This document shows positions 37,164 to 47,165 of a DNA stretch of 64,000 nt, piece by piece. The stretch comes from Bradysia coprophila (Eukaryota > Arthropoda > Insecta > Diptera > Sciaridae). Location of the stretch: assembly GCF_014529535.1 (NCBI RefSeq), contig NW_023503927.1, positions 186,001 through 250,000 on the forward strand, read 5' to 3'. The translations under genes and the position numbers were made by a program. The notes beneath the pieces are model-generated. The model did not search any database. It was not told where the DNA came from and saw only the letters and a list, made by a program, of their open reading frames with translations. Within the stretch, counting starts at the first letter, position 1. Every line of letters begins with the position of its first letter.

Positions 37164-39090
37164 ATGGCTGCTAAATTAAGCCAGAAGGAATATTTGAAGA
37201 AATATTTGTCATCCGCTAAAAGCACTGACAAAAAGAAGAAAAAGAAGAAGAGCAAAACGATTGCCGGACAAAGGTAAACAATTTGTAAAATGAAAATTTC
37301 CCGCTTCGTGTACCCGAATCGACTTCAAATATTTTGTTAATTTTCAGTGTTAAAATAATCGACGACGACATTGACCTCTCGAAGCTGCATCAAATTGCTG
37401 ACGAGGATTTGGAAGTGTTTGTGATCGGTGAAGATGCTCCGACAATTGTCGGTGTGCTGGATGATCGCCCTCCGGAATTGATAGCGAAAGAAGATTACAA
37501 AAACAACAGCAAGTGGAAAGTGATTGCGGATGATGATGGTTTCAGTAGTTCATTGAATGTTCAACATACCGATCGCGAGGGTAATGTTAGCAGGAGCACC
37601 GGAAAAGATTCGACCAGCAGAAAGTCAAAAACGTTTGACGACAATGACGATCTAAGTCCGCCAAGGGTGAAGCGCAAAAGAGATGACGATCGCAATCATC
37701 AGTCGGTGAAGAGCACCGATAAGCCTCGAACATCACGTTTTACAGATGCGTCACCTCCTCGTAGACGAAGGAAAAGTGGTAGTGCCGACAATTCTCCACC
37801 TAGAAGAATGTCGCCTTCTCGTAGACGAAGGAAAAGTAACAGTGCCGATCATTCTCCTCCCAGAAGAATTAAGGAAGAACCACATTCACCCAGCCGTGCA
37901 AAAGTGTCGCATAGAAATCGTCGACATTCCGATTCCGATCAGTCGCCTCCTCGAACAAAGAACTATCCAGTTATGTCACCCACACGAAGAAAAGTGAAAG
38001 AGGAGCCTGACTCAGATGAGTCACCGCCACGGCGACGCAATAGATTAGAACGATCTGACTCCGACCAGTCACCACCGCGAAAAAACAAAATCAAGCAAGA
38101 ACGAGACGCTTCCCCTTTACGTAGGCGTTCTCGGTCACCGAGACGGAGACGATCCCGATCACCAGCATACAGACGAGACCGTTCAGATCGATACGACAGG
38201 CACAGTAGTAATTACCAATCTGCATCGAATCGAGAGCGACGACAGTCGAAATCTCCTGCCTACCGCAGACGGTCTCCAGACCGAGATACGAGTCCAAAAT
38301 CTCGCAGAGATCGAAATTCCCCCATTGTACCGGCAAAGATGGCGAAAACGTTGGATGGAAAAGCAGCTGGACTCCAGGACGCTAAGAGCTTACGGATGGA
38401 AAATGACATTTTCAAAAGGCGAGAAGAGGAAATGTTCAACAAAATGTCGGCCGATGTGTTGGGAAGAAATGCTGAGGCTGTGGTCAGAGATCGAAGAACT
38501 GGTCGCATCCGAGACTTAGGTGAAGAAGCAGCCAAAGAACATGAAAAACTGGTGAAGGAACAAGAGCGCAAAAGTCTGTACGACAAATGGGGAAAGGGGT
38601 AAGTTCGCGACATATATTCAGCATTTTGTAACGATTCGTCTGAACGTATCCGTTCCCCCATACAGATTGAAGCAGATGGAAGAATACAATTCACGTTTAC
38701 AGGAAGATCTGCATGAAACCAGCAAACCCCTGGCTCGGTACTCAGACGATAAAGATTTGGAAGATTTGCTAAAGCAGCAGGAACGAGACGGCGATCCAAT
38801 GCTGGCTTATATTCGGAACAAAAAGGACAGTGCACCTGACAAAACACCCGGTAAGTGAACTATGCGGTTGAGTGACTTCTTCGCATAATAAACCAACAAA
38901 TTTCGTTTCCTTTACAGCTAAGCCAATCTATCAGGGCGCCTATCCGGAAAATCGATTCGGCATACGACCTGGATATCGCTGGGACGGTGTTGATCGATCG
39001 AACGGCTACGAAAAGAAATGGTTTGATGTGCAAAGTAAGAGAAAAGCTGGCGAAGAGGAAGCGTACAAATACAGTACAGAAGACATGTAA
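37164..39090 (+). CDS. Bud13: Bud13 homolog, RES complex splicing factor (4 exons)
   Basis: BUD13 is a nuclear subunit of the pre-mRNA retention and splicing (RES) complex, acting with SNIP1/Pml1 and RBMX2/Snu17 on the activated spliceosome. Exons read from the sequence are 37164-37273, 37348-38598, 38666-38850 and 38918-39090. All introns are GT-AG (74, 67 and 67 nt) and the joined frame is 572 codons. The N-terminus [16 protein letters not shown] is the family signature and fixes the start; the frame is open upstream to 36999, but that part does not look like BUD13. Residues about 140-360 are an Arg/Ser-rich low-complexity tract with many SPPRR units. From about 370 the conserved C-terminal Bud13 domain runs ([16 protein letters not shown]) and ends with [15 protein letters not shown]. 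The length fits animal orthologs (about 600 aa). An AATAAA lies 21 nt past the stop. No frame damage is seen, so the gene is probably functional. The assignment is firm; exact intron borders are my reading. Confidence 0.95.
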
Positions 39091-39110
39091 TTCGGGGGCC
39101 TGTGTTGGAC

Positions 39111-39116
39111 AATAAA
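39111..39116 (+). promoter_or_regulatory. Poly(A) signal of Bud13
   Basis: A canonical AATAAA 21 nt after the TAA stop, followed by a T-rich run. It gives a very short 3' UTR. Confidence 0.7.
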
Positions 39117-39885
39117 AGATTTTTTTATTCAAATTTCAAGCGTTCGAATTCATTACAGAAGGAGTGATGAGCATTGGCGACGGTTTTAACGATTCGTTCG
39201 GTAATACCCATGAAATGGCTTTATTGTCTGGTGGTTTCCTTCTCCCGTAGCCTTTCACTTGGAAAATGATTTTTCATGATCGCGTCGTGGTTATCTTCTT
39301 CCCTCAATAGGATATGCAAAAATTGGGTTTTCTTGACGAATGACTGGTCGAATGACATTTCGAATGAGAAAAGTGCAGCACTTTCTCTTCCATGGTGAGA
39401 AAATAGAATTTTTCCCATTCAAACTGTCACTTTGTTTAAGTTTTCGAAATGGTATGGCAAAGTCAAAAGATATTTCGAAAATACGAAAAACGTCCCCATT
39501 TGTCAGCCAGATTTTTAAGCAGGTCATGCTTAGTGTCGAAAGGTAATTTCAGTAGCTTTCAAACGAGCCCCATCTTGCTACGTTTTAACTTCCCTGTGTA
39601 CTTTTATGGCCGTCGACGTCAGTAGTTTAACATCCTAAAATTATTCGTCAAATCCAGTTTTAGTGACAAATATGGTCAAATTTAAGAGGTTCCGAGATTT
39701 GATACAAACTAAACCAAATACTACGTCGCCATCTTGTTTCATTCGACGCTTGTGATTAGTCTTAATATGATTGTGGTTATACTTTATGACAAATAGAAAT
39801 TCGAACATCGCAGTAGGCCACCATACAAATATTGTGAAAACAAAATGTCCGTCACGATAGAAAAATTGTGTTTTTAATTAATTTT
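39117..39885. other. Spacer 3' of Bud13
   Basis: Contains a GAGAAAATAG-type repeat fragment (39300-39430). Frames on both strands at 39221-39546 belong to it. Confidence 0.4.
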
Positions 39886-39893
39886 ATCAAAAT

Positions 39894-40965
39894 TAAGGCT
39901 CGGAACAGGTCAGGTTCAGGTAAATACCTGAAACCTGATCTAACCTGAACCTGATTTGATAAATTTTGACCCGACCTGAAATGACCTGAAACTGAATCTC
40001 GAAAAACTGACCAGACCTGACCTGATATTTTAGTTCTCTAGTACAGGTGTTCCAAATATAGTGTACAGCCCCCAGAGATTTCAAGAGATGATGGCAAAAG
40101 ACCTGACCCGAGCTATTTCAAAACCGGTCATCACGAGATAGATCATGGAATTAGCCATATGTGTGTTGAGTCATGGATAAATTTGTGAAAATTATAAGTT
40201 ACCAAAATCAAGAGTGAACATATCTGAGGCACGTTGCACATGAAAGAAACCATCGTCCGGGGCTAACACAAGAAAGAAAAAATTGCGAATGAGGGACCCT
40301 TGACATGATCAGTGGGAATGCATCTCGTCAGTAATGGTTTAAATTAAACATTTAACGCTGGCCCTGAAAGTCACAATGACACAATAGTCGTATGCAAAAA
40401 GTAAAGTGAAGAAGAAGTCGTTACCAAAATTATTCCATGAAACCCAATTTTAGATTTATTAGGTTAGGACGATCCGTGAGGACCTCAAAACACAGATCTG
40501 TTGATCCTTTGTTACCTTTACCGGTCATCACGTAAATCATTGTAAGTTTCCTGTTGCCGCTAGGAACGTCTAGAACGTCAGGTCCAATTGCGGCAATTTC
40601 TGAAGGAGCTACCTCACAGTCTTGCAGCATCCTGCGACTTAGTTAAACAAATTTGGTGCAACCGGATATTGTATGTGCACCCGTTTCGTTCTCTAGATCG
40701 CAGGAACATCTCGGAGTGCTCAACTTGCAATGGCCAGTGTAACCCAATTACTCTGCTTTAAAGTTTCTATTACAAAACCTAAGGATATTTCGATATTTCT
40801 TCAGTGTCGTAGAAACAGATCAAACAGGTCAGTAGGTAAAATCAGGTTTGATAAAATCAGCTTGAGGTCAGGTCAGGTTTGTTTTTTTACTTGACCTGAC
40901 CTGATATTTCAGGTCAATCTTATTTTTGACCGCGGTTGACCGAGGTCGACCTATTCCGAGCCTTA
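39894..40965. mobile_element. hAT-like non-autonomous element with 8-bp TSD
   Basis: Both ends read TAAGGCTCGGAA in inverted orientation, and the element is flanked by a perfect 8-bp direct repeat, ATCAAAAT (39886-39893 and 40966-40973). Eight-bp duplications are typical of hAT transposons. The subterminal 120 bp on each side are full of AGGTCAGG/CCTGACCT motifs, likely transposase-binding repeats. There is no transposase frame inside. A 66-codon frame at 40630-40430 (minus) could be captured host sequence. Confidence 0.8.
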
Positions 40966-41295
40966 ATCAAAATAAAACATAATTTCATAATTTTCATTAT
41001 AAATAGTGTAATGATTCGTTTAAACATAGCTGCTTGTGCGGGTGTTGAGGAATTTCGCGCCGTGTCATTCACAATAACCCACAAAGTGACATCTTCCTTA
41101 TACAAAATGTGTCATTTTGTCAATTATTGTGAATGACGCGGCGCGAAAGTCCTAGCAGCCTTTGTGCGCCTTTGTGCCTTGCAGAAGTAAATTAAATGTG
41201 AAAATCATTATCGAAATCAAGTAATTTACAAAATGTGAAACCAAATGTGATAATTAAAGTCCAAATTAAGGATTCGCGACGTAAGTTGGTACCAA

Positions 41296-41640
41296 TCTTC
41301 GACCAAACCGGGTCAATAATAGTACATTTCGTACCTAGGACTAAAAGTCTTTTTTAGCGTGGGATAGAGCCGAAGGCGAGAAAGGCGAGGACGGAGAAAA
41401 AGTGCACTTTTCGGGTCCTAGGTATGAAAAACACTTTTCTCTAAATTTTGTTAATTACTTTATTTAACCTACCACGGTTTTAACTGCCATGCAGTCATCA
41501 TCAGGGTTCTTTATTGATCAGGGGTCAATAAAGAACCCTGATGATGACTGCATGGCAGTTGAAACCGTGGTAGGTTAAATAAAGTAATTAGCACAATTTA
41601 AAGAAAAGTGTTTTATTGACCCGGCTTGGTCGAATATTGA
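41296..41640. mobile_element. Hairpin MITE between Bud13 and the dioxygenase
   Basis: The outer ends TTCGACCAAACCGGGTCAAT and its partner at 41620-41640 are inverted. Inside, 41440-41600 is a nearly perfect hairpin whose arms carry ACCTACCACGGTTTTAACTG and CATCATCAGGGTTCTTTATT, with a loop of about 10 bp. Confidence 0.7.
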
Positions 41641-41874
41641 ATTAAAATGTACCACATACCGTAATTATGCTGTGATTTCGCGCCCATTTATTAGTTAATA
41701 ACTAATAGTTATATTTGCAAATTATCCGATAAAAATATAACGAAATGAAAGACAAACCAAAGAAGTAAGTTTAAGCCTTGATCTGGCAGATTTATGTACC
41801 TAAATATGACCCATTTTTCTCTGTTTTTGATAGTGTGTCTAACTGAACGCTCTTAATGTCATTTAAAAGGGGTG

Positions 41875-42112
41875 AACCTGTCACATACGACTATTCATCT
41901 GTTATCTATAATATGAAGCTGAGGTTTCAACAACGACAAAAATAAAGACAAGCTCTGGGTAATATGGTCTTTTATATAGTAAATGCTTGTTTAAAAAAAT
42001 TGAAGTACAAGATTTGAAATCAACAGATTAAAAATACTTTGATCGATTGAAGTAATAAACCCGATATTAATACTGGTAATATGCTAGCCGTCTGTAACAT
42101 CTGTGACAGGTT
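41875..42112 (+). mobile_element. TATCGATA MITE, full copy near the dioxygenase
   Basis: Ends AACCTGTCACA and TGTGACAGGTT are inverted 11-mers. The TATCGATA core is mutated to TATCTATA here. Confidence 0.7.
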
Positions 42113-42117
42113 TAAAA

Positions 42118-42272
42118 ATCCTTTCTACGTAATGACGATTGTGAAACCCCATATGAAAATGGGCATAATTGGGCGGACCCCCACTGAGCTCAAAAAATGT
42201 TTTAGGGTGATAGATATTTACAATACCGATCGACAACAAGAAAGTTTATGGAAATTGGATGACCGACTCGTG
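42118..42272 (+). repeat. Fragment shared with 26.92-27.08 kb
   Basis: CAATACCGATCGAC, then AAGTTTATGGAAATTGGATG and ACCGACTCGTGAG, match the element interior at 27034-27085. The fragment abuts and slightly overlaps the Penelope-like piece. Confidence 0.6.
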
Positions 42273-42533
42273 AGTTTCATCGTCGATGATTCGTTCGTCG
42301 AAAAGGCTTTGTACTAGAGCATCACTTTCTTCCATCAACCCTCTGATAGGGTTCTGTGCAACAACATCGTACGTTGTTCGATCGGCTAGCAGTGTCGACA
42401 TTTTCGATTCGTATTCCGTCCTGAACATTATAACCGACCGTTTATATTTGTCACTATTCAGGATCACGATGTGTTTGTTGCGTTGTAGGAACATGTCAAG
42501 TTTACGGTGAGTGTCTCGTATGAACGAGTCCAC
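42246..42533 (-). pseudogene. Penelope-like retroelement fragment (N-terminal part of the RT ORF)
   Basis: An open frame of 95 codons carries the motif order found just before the reverse transcriptase core of Penelope-like elements. It reads FLQRNKHIVILNSDK, then VIMFRTEYESKMSTLL, ADRTTYDVV, QNPIRGL and SLFDERII. In that family the equivalents are a DKG-type motif, YxxKMxxLLxDxxTY and a PT/NP-containing helix. No catalytic YADD segment follows; the frame stops at 42246 and runs into a piece of another repeat (about 42120-42272). It is therefore a dead fragment. The assignment rests on remembered family pattern. Confidence 0.55.
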
Positions 42534-42827
42534 CCCCTTCCAATTTATAGTCTTTGGTGATGTAGTTGGTTATGTAATTCCGTTAATTATTTTTCATTGA
42601 AAAACCAGATATTCATGAATTTGCCGTGTCATAAAATTAGATAAAAGCGGTAACGTACTGAAGACTTACCTAGCTTTCAGAGCAACTAATAAATCTTTTA
42701 ATGATCAATGAAATAAATGTGATAAGATATTTCACTCCCGTCACATGCCTGTACCTGCATTTTATCACAGTCGTTTAATTTGCCTAAAACTGTCATCAGT
42801 GCAAGAGATACCAAAACCGTTGAGTAG

Positions 42828-42833
42828 TCAGTT
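42828..42833 (+). promoter_or_regulatory. Candidate initiator of the dioxygenase gene
   Basis: TCAGTT matches the arthropod initiator and lies 47 nt before the ATG. I see no convincing TATA box 30 nt upstream. Confidence 0.35.
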
Positions 42834-42876
42834 CTAGTTTGAAGCTAATTATAAACGAAAAGGAATTGGAATCGAA

Positions 42877-43676
42877 ATGTTCCTGCAAACATTATTCGCA
42901 TTGTTTATCGCTGTAACTGTTAAAGCGTCCGAGTGTGATCTATTGTCGAATGACGGTTTAGCAACCAGACAGAACGCATGTGTTTTATCACCAGAAACGA
43001 TCGAAGGTCCTTATCACATAGATAGGCTGCTTGAGCGTTCAGATGTTACAGACGGGGAACAAGGAATACCACTAGATCTGACTTTTCTCATTAGGGATGC
43101 CAAGACTTGTGAACTTCTACCAAATATCATTGTTGATATCTGGCAATGCAACTCAACCGGATTTTATTCGGGATTCGTAAGTGCAGGTAATGGGTATAAC
43201 ATCAGTCGCGGTATACCAACGGATGAAACTCGTTTTCTTCGTGGAATCCAAACCTCAAATGCGAATGGAGAAGTTAAATTCAGAACGATCTATCCAGGTT
43301 GGGTGTATATGTTGCCCGAAAATCCCGATAATCATTTTACAGATATGTATTAGGTTGGTACGTCAATCGGGCTGTGCACATTCACATCAAACTGTACTAC
43401 GGCATGCAAACAACGACGGCCAAATATACTGGTCAACTGTATTTCAATGAAGATATAAACGAAGCTGTTTCCAATATTTTACCATACAGTGCCATAAGAA
43501 CTTTTCGCACACTGAACAGTGTTGACCAATATTATACCAGCGCCCAAGGAACGCTTACAACATTGCAAGTAACTGGAAACGTTACGGCTGGATACACTGC
43601 AACAGCTTTCGTGATCGGCATCGAACGTCCAGAGTATGAATATATCGATCAGAGAAATGATAACAGGTGGCGCTGA
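42877..43676 (+). CDS. Secreted intradiol ring-cleavage dioxygenase (2 exons)
   Basis: The family opens catechol-type rings between the two hydroxyls using non-haem Fe(III); substrates of the secreted eukaryotic members include plant and diet catechols. I read exons 42877-43297 and 43354-43676 with a 56-nt GT-AG intron (donor GTTGGG, acceptor TATTAG), giving 247 aa. Without splicing the frame stops at 43351 and is broken. The first 17 or so residues form a signal peptide (MFLQTLFALFIAVTVKAS). Family landmarks follow in order: SPETIEGPYH (38-47), VDIWQCNSTGFYSGF (86-100), TIYPGWY (137-143) and HIHIK (149-153). The four expected iron ligands are present: Tyr97, Tyr143, His149 and His151. Tyr143 and both His lie just after the junction, which supports the intron. 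An initiator-like TCAGTT lies at 42828 and AATAAA at 43877. No peroxidase or extradiol motif is seen. Such enzymes are typical of fungi and bacteria and are known as horizontally acquired genes in spider mites, so transfer is the likely origin (inference). Confidence 0.88.
43298..43353 (+). other. 56-nt intron of the intradiol dioxygenase gene
   Basis: The hexamer GGTTGG stands on both sides of the segment (43297-43302 and 43353-43358). Only one cut gives GT...AG ends, and that cut rebuilds the family motif PGWY followed by HIH. The donor GTTGGG is weak and the intron is shorter than the 64-74 nt introns of neighbouring genes. Confidence 0.75.
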
Positions 43677-43876
43677 GCTGACGCTACAAGCTCTACAAGT
43701 AGAATGAATATGTCGAACATGTCGAATGACATTTAACAGCTATGTAGCCAATACGTCAAATGGTATAGATCAAGGCCAAGGTTATTCGAAATGTCAAAAA
43801 TCATCCACAGAAAACCCTAACCTGAAAGTATGTGCAGCGAAAAAGAGGAGGCACTTTGTTCAAGTTTGAAAATAGA

Positions 43877-43882
43877 AATAAA
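43877..43882 (+). promoter_or_regulatory. Poly(A) signal of the dioxygenase gene
   Basis: AATAAA about 200 nt after the stop codon; it is the first such hexamer downstream. Confidence 0.5.
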
Positions 43883-44724
43883 TGTTTGCATTGTTTTCTT
43901 GTAAAATAATGAGCTTAAACAGCTATGCCATACAAGAAACAATTATAGTTTCACCTTTTATACATTGGAAATCTATTAAATTTAATGTTTTCTTGTTGAT
44001 CCGGACAAAACACAAAATTAAACGGCAGCTCAAAAATTACAATTTTTTCACAGAGTTGTGGTTAGGGTTCTATATGAATGATTGTGTAGCAGTCAGTGTT
44101 CGAGTTTACAGTTAATCGGACATGATCTATTTGCTTTTGTTTTGCAATTTCGATATACATAATCTTCAAGGCCGTTTGAAATGCCAACCACGTTAAAAAA
44201 ATCTCATACAAATGAATGAATGAACGAAACATTTAACAAAACTTAAGTTAGGTTACGTCTGAAAGTACTGTATCTTGAAGATGATCTGTATTCATTCTAC
44301 CTGTACGGTCACCTGTCATCATTTCTGTGATATCGATTGTTTAATGTGTTATTTAACTATACCATTTTTGTTTCTAGAGCTTCGAGTTCGTCCTCTATGA
44401 TTAACCTTCACAAAACTTGTTGGATGATGGCCCAGGTTTTGATAATAGTAAAACTGTTTCTTGAGGCAGTATAAGAATATAAAAAAAAACTTTGGTTCCA
44501 GCAGACGTTCGGTCTTGTGTACACTATGATAAAAGGTGATATGAAAAAATATGACCACTCAAAGAAAGTAAAACGATAGCAATAGAGTCTTGATTACATT
44601 GCTGATAATTCGTTTGATGAAAATGTATAAATAATTATTGCTAGGCTTAATTCTTATCACATTACTCTTTAATAAATATTTTAAAGAACAAAAGCATTTA
44701 TACAATCCTATTCGTCAAATATGA
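43883..44724. other. Spacer 3' of the dioxygenase
   Basis: The 44205-44310 stretch (CGAAACATTTAACAAAACTTA and onward) has a relative at 56530-56620, so it is another interspersed repeat. Confidence 0.4.
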
Positions 44725-44823
44725 ACACAGACAAACACTTTACCCTTACCGTCTGCTTCGAATTCCATCAATTACACACGGCATCGTAATCCTATGAGCC
44801 CCCTTGTACTTCGTACGAGGCTA
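44725..44823 (-). repeat. End fragment of an AGCCCCGTACG-family element
   Basis: About 100 bp with CTTACCGTCTGCTTCGAATT and TTGTACTTCGTACGAGGCT, the same terminal block, truncated. It lies 3' of the dioxygenase gene. Confidence 0.55.
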
Positions 44824-45066
44824 GAAATTAAACGAGTGTGAAGCGAGGGCCGTAATCCACAAGAGTTTCAGGTTTGTTCAAGACATAAGCAAGACAACCT
44901 TTCAACGCCTTTTACAGCAGACACCCCAACCGATATCAGTTCTTTTGTAAGTGGATAAAGGGACTTGCGTCACACTTCTACTGTAAGTGGTTGCGCTATT
45001 AGAAAAATTTGTAACAAAAAAAAACCTCAATGTCTCAGTTATACTCCCAACTTGGAAGTTTAAAAA

Positions 45067-45072
45067 TTTATT
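45067..45072 (-). promoter_or_regulatory. Poly(A) signal, pentapeptide-repeat gene copy 1
   Basis: AATAAA on the minus strand 22 nt after the stop, conserved in copy 2. Confidence 0.6.
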
Positions 45073-45093
45073 AATTTTCTGCTGTCAATCCAT

Positions 45094-45565
45094 TTAACAT
45101 GCGCAATTAGAAAAATCATTTCCTGTAACGGTACAGCCACAAATCTTCCGGTTGACAACAGTACTACCGGTAAGTGTACACCTTGTAACAGATGATCCTC
45201 CACTTATGTTCGACGATGTTAGAGTTGATTTATCAACAGTGGAACCACCACTTATGGTCGACGAAGTTAGAGTTGATGTATCAACAGTAGAACCCTCTTT
45301 AACTGTTGTTGTAGTTAGAGTCGATGTCTTGATTGTAGAACTGACTATGTTGCTGTCGGTAAATGTGGAAGCGGAAACAAATGAATTCGAACATTGGGTG
45401 TTGGTCCAAGTGTTTCCATTTCCTGGACAATCACCGGCTACATAAGAACCTGCAGCACACGGGGAATTATTAGAAGAAACGTTATGCACCGTAAAATTGC
45501 AACCAATTCTCACCTCCTCCTACAATTAAAACTGCAACTCCTAACACGGCTGTATACGGAAACAT
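45094..45565 (-). CDS. Secreted pentapeptide-repeat protein, copy 1 (2 exons, 135 aa)
   Basis: I do not recognise a named family. Exon 1 is 45565-45514 (52 nt) and encodes a hydrophobic leader, MFPYTAVLGVAVLIVGGG. A 64-nt intron follows (donor GTGAGA, acceptor CTGCAG), then exon 2, 45449-45094. The unspliced frame from the ATG meets TAA within the intron. The mature part is mostly five-residue units of the form S-T-(hydrophobic)-x-x, such as STFTD, SNIVS, STIKT, STLTT, with single Gly insertions every few units. This is the periodicity of the right-handed pentapeptide-repeat beta-helix. The C-terminus is Cys-rich (ICGC, NCAC); seven Cys in all after the leader. A strong TATA/initiator lies upstream and AATAAA 22 nt past the stop, so the gene looks live. 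A paralog lies about 4 kb away on the same strand. Ice binding, matrix/silk or immune roles are all conceivable; none is shown. Confidence 0.78.
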
Positions 45566-45644
45566 GTTTGGGAAATTAACGGTTTTGTTTAACTCTTGGA
45601 TCTCTAATTATTTGATATTGTTTCGGATATTTTTATCGGCTTGC

Positions 45645-45682
45645 AACTGATGCTATATCGATAGAAAACAGCAATATTTATA
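45645..45682 (-). promoter_or_regulatory. Core promoter of pentapeptide-repeat gene copy 1
   Basis: On the minus strand TATAAATA (45682-45675) is followed by TATCGATA and then TCAGTT (45650-45645). The initiator A is 34 nt from the first T of the TATA box. That spacing is right for RNA polymerase II, and the order is repeated base for base at copy 2. Confidence 0.65.
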
Positions 45683-45930
45683 CGAAAAATGTTGCTACCT
45701 TCGCACCTTGTTTTGCAACCTATGCCAAACACAATATTCTGATCATTCTAATCAGATGATAAATAACAATCTCAACAAATTGTTTGTGTTGTTGTTTGTT
45801 TCGCATATGACTCATTTAAGCAGTGGTCCCACACCCCACAATCGTTATGAAACTTTTGAAATGATTTTCAAATTTATATTATTTTTCAAAAGGGATGTCA
45901 TGAAAGCTTTTCTCATTTGTTCGCTTTTTT

Positions 45931-46185
45931 GAACATTTTGTGACCAACATTTTAGAGTGCTTATCATTCGTAAGACCAACGCACTTCAAGCATAAGGGGT
46001 ACTCTAAATAGAGTACTGAAACGGGACAGTGTATCAAACAAATTTTGATACTGTAAAAAAATTGGGACATTTGGGACATACAAAATAGGACTCTATTTTG
46101 GCAGCTGTCACTCGAAGCACTTTCGCTTGATGTGCGTTGGTCTTACGTATGATAAAGACTCTACAATGTTTGTCACAAAATGTTC
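45931..46185. mobile_element. 255-bp palindromic MITE (GAACATTTTGTGA ends)
   Basis: Long imperfect inverted repeats start GAACATTTTGTGACCAACAT and include AAGACCAACGCACTTCAAGC. The centre has paired TAGAGTACTG/CTCTATTTTGG-like motifs also found in the element at 4.75 kb. Confidence 0.65.
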
Positions 46186-46618
46186 ACTCCTATGATTTAA
46201 AATGCATGAATGTATGGCAGAAAACCTTTAATACATGGAAATGTTTGTCACGCTCTACTTATTCCTTGATAACACGATAACTTGAGTAATTCTTAACGGA
46301 TTTTCAAAAACTTTTTTTTTCGAAAAGGACTGAAATTCCTGAGGCTAAGTTTGGTAATGGAAAGTATCGCAGTAATATAATCTAGGAGTTGTTCTGAAAA
46401 AATTTGAGTGAGTGATTTTGTGTTCATTGTTTGAACTAGGTCCCACCTTTTGGGCGGGTCGGGTCCCTTGACTGATAATTTTTCCAAAATAATTAATCAA
46501 TTAAAGTGAAAGCAAAACAAAATTATCGAGCCTCATTTTTGTCAACTGAATTTCAATTGTCAAAAACCAGACTAGATATTTCATTTTGCTTTTACCTTAT
46601 ATTACAGAATATTATAAT

Positions 46619-46703
46619 CAAGGTTCTGAAAGAATTTTGTTTTTGTGTGTCACCGCCTTCGTGATCAACTCAGGGTTGTCTTAACCTGGTTCTTTCAGGT
46701 TTG
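46619..46703. mobile_element. Internally deleted copy of the CAAGGTTCT MITE
   Basis: The left terminus CAAGGTTCTGAAAGAA joins directly to the right arm (GTGTCACCGCCTTCGTGATC and onward). The interior of the family found at 50.6 kb is missing. Confidence 0.6.
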
Positions 46704-46907
46704 ATTATCTTATTTTATTTTAACTGATTTTTTCATCTGGGTGAGAATGGACAATTCCTGAAGTCCAAGCCTTTTTGTCACGGTATGGATGTAATAATCT
46801 AACACAATTCTCAATTTGATACATTTACTTCTACAAAAATGAAATGTTGTCACTTTGTATTCGTTTAAATTGTGCAATAATCCAATAAGACCCGAGTTGT
46901 TAACTAA

Positions 46908-47165
46908 TGCAGTAAGATACCGCAACTCGTGTCAAACTCGCTTCGCTCGGGCCGCAAACTTCACACTCGTACGAGTTGTCTAAGATTGCAATATGATACC
47001 GTAACTCGTGTGAATTTCGACCCCCGATATTAGGTTTGGCCTAGCCGCAAACTTCTCACTCGTTCGAGCTGTCTAAGATTGCAATATGATACCGTAACTC
47101 GTGTGAATTTCGACCCTCGCTTCGCTCGGGCCGAAAACTTCACACTCGTCGGAGTTGTCTAATGT
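46908..47165. repeat. About 100-bp tandem repeat, 2.5 copies
   Basis: The unit has GATACCGTAACTCGTGTGAA, CTTCGCTCGGGCCG, AACTTCACACTCGT and GAGTTGTCTAAGATT. The middle copy has a rearranged GATATTAGGTTTGGCC in place of CGCTTCGCTCGGGCC. Confidence 0.75.

Noticed and set aside
38260..38847. 195-codon minus-strand frame opposite Bud13
   Set aside because: It is the complement of the Arg/Ser-rich Bud13 coding sequence and crosses a Bud13 intron; no independent motif.
45152..45445. 97-codon plus-strand frame with VDVSTVEPSL-type repeats
   Set aside because: Antisense shadow of the pentapeptide gene. The minus-strand model has leader exon, splice sites, promoter and poly(A) signal.
45450..45513. 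Alternative N-terminus of pentapeptide copy 1 starting with GTG at 45513
   Set aside because: It reads through the intron, begins at the donor site and has no leader; copy 2 keeps both splice sites but not that reading.
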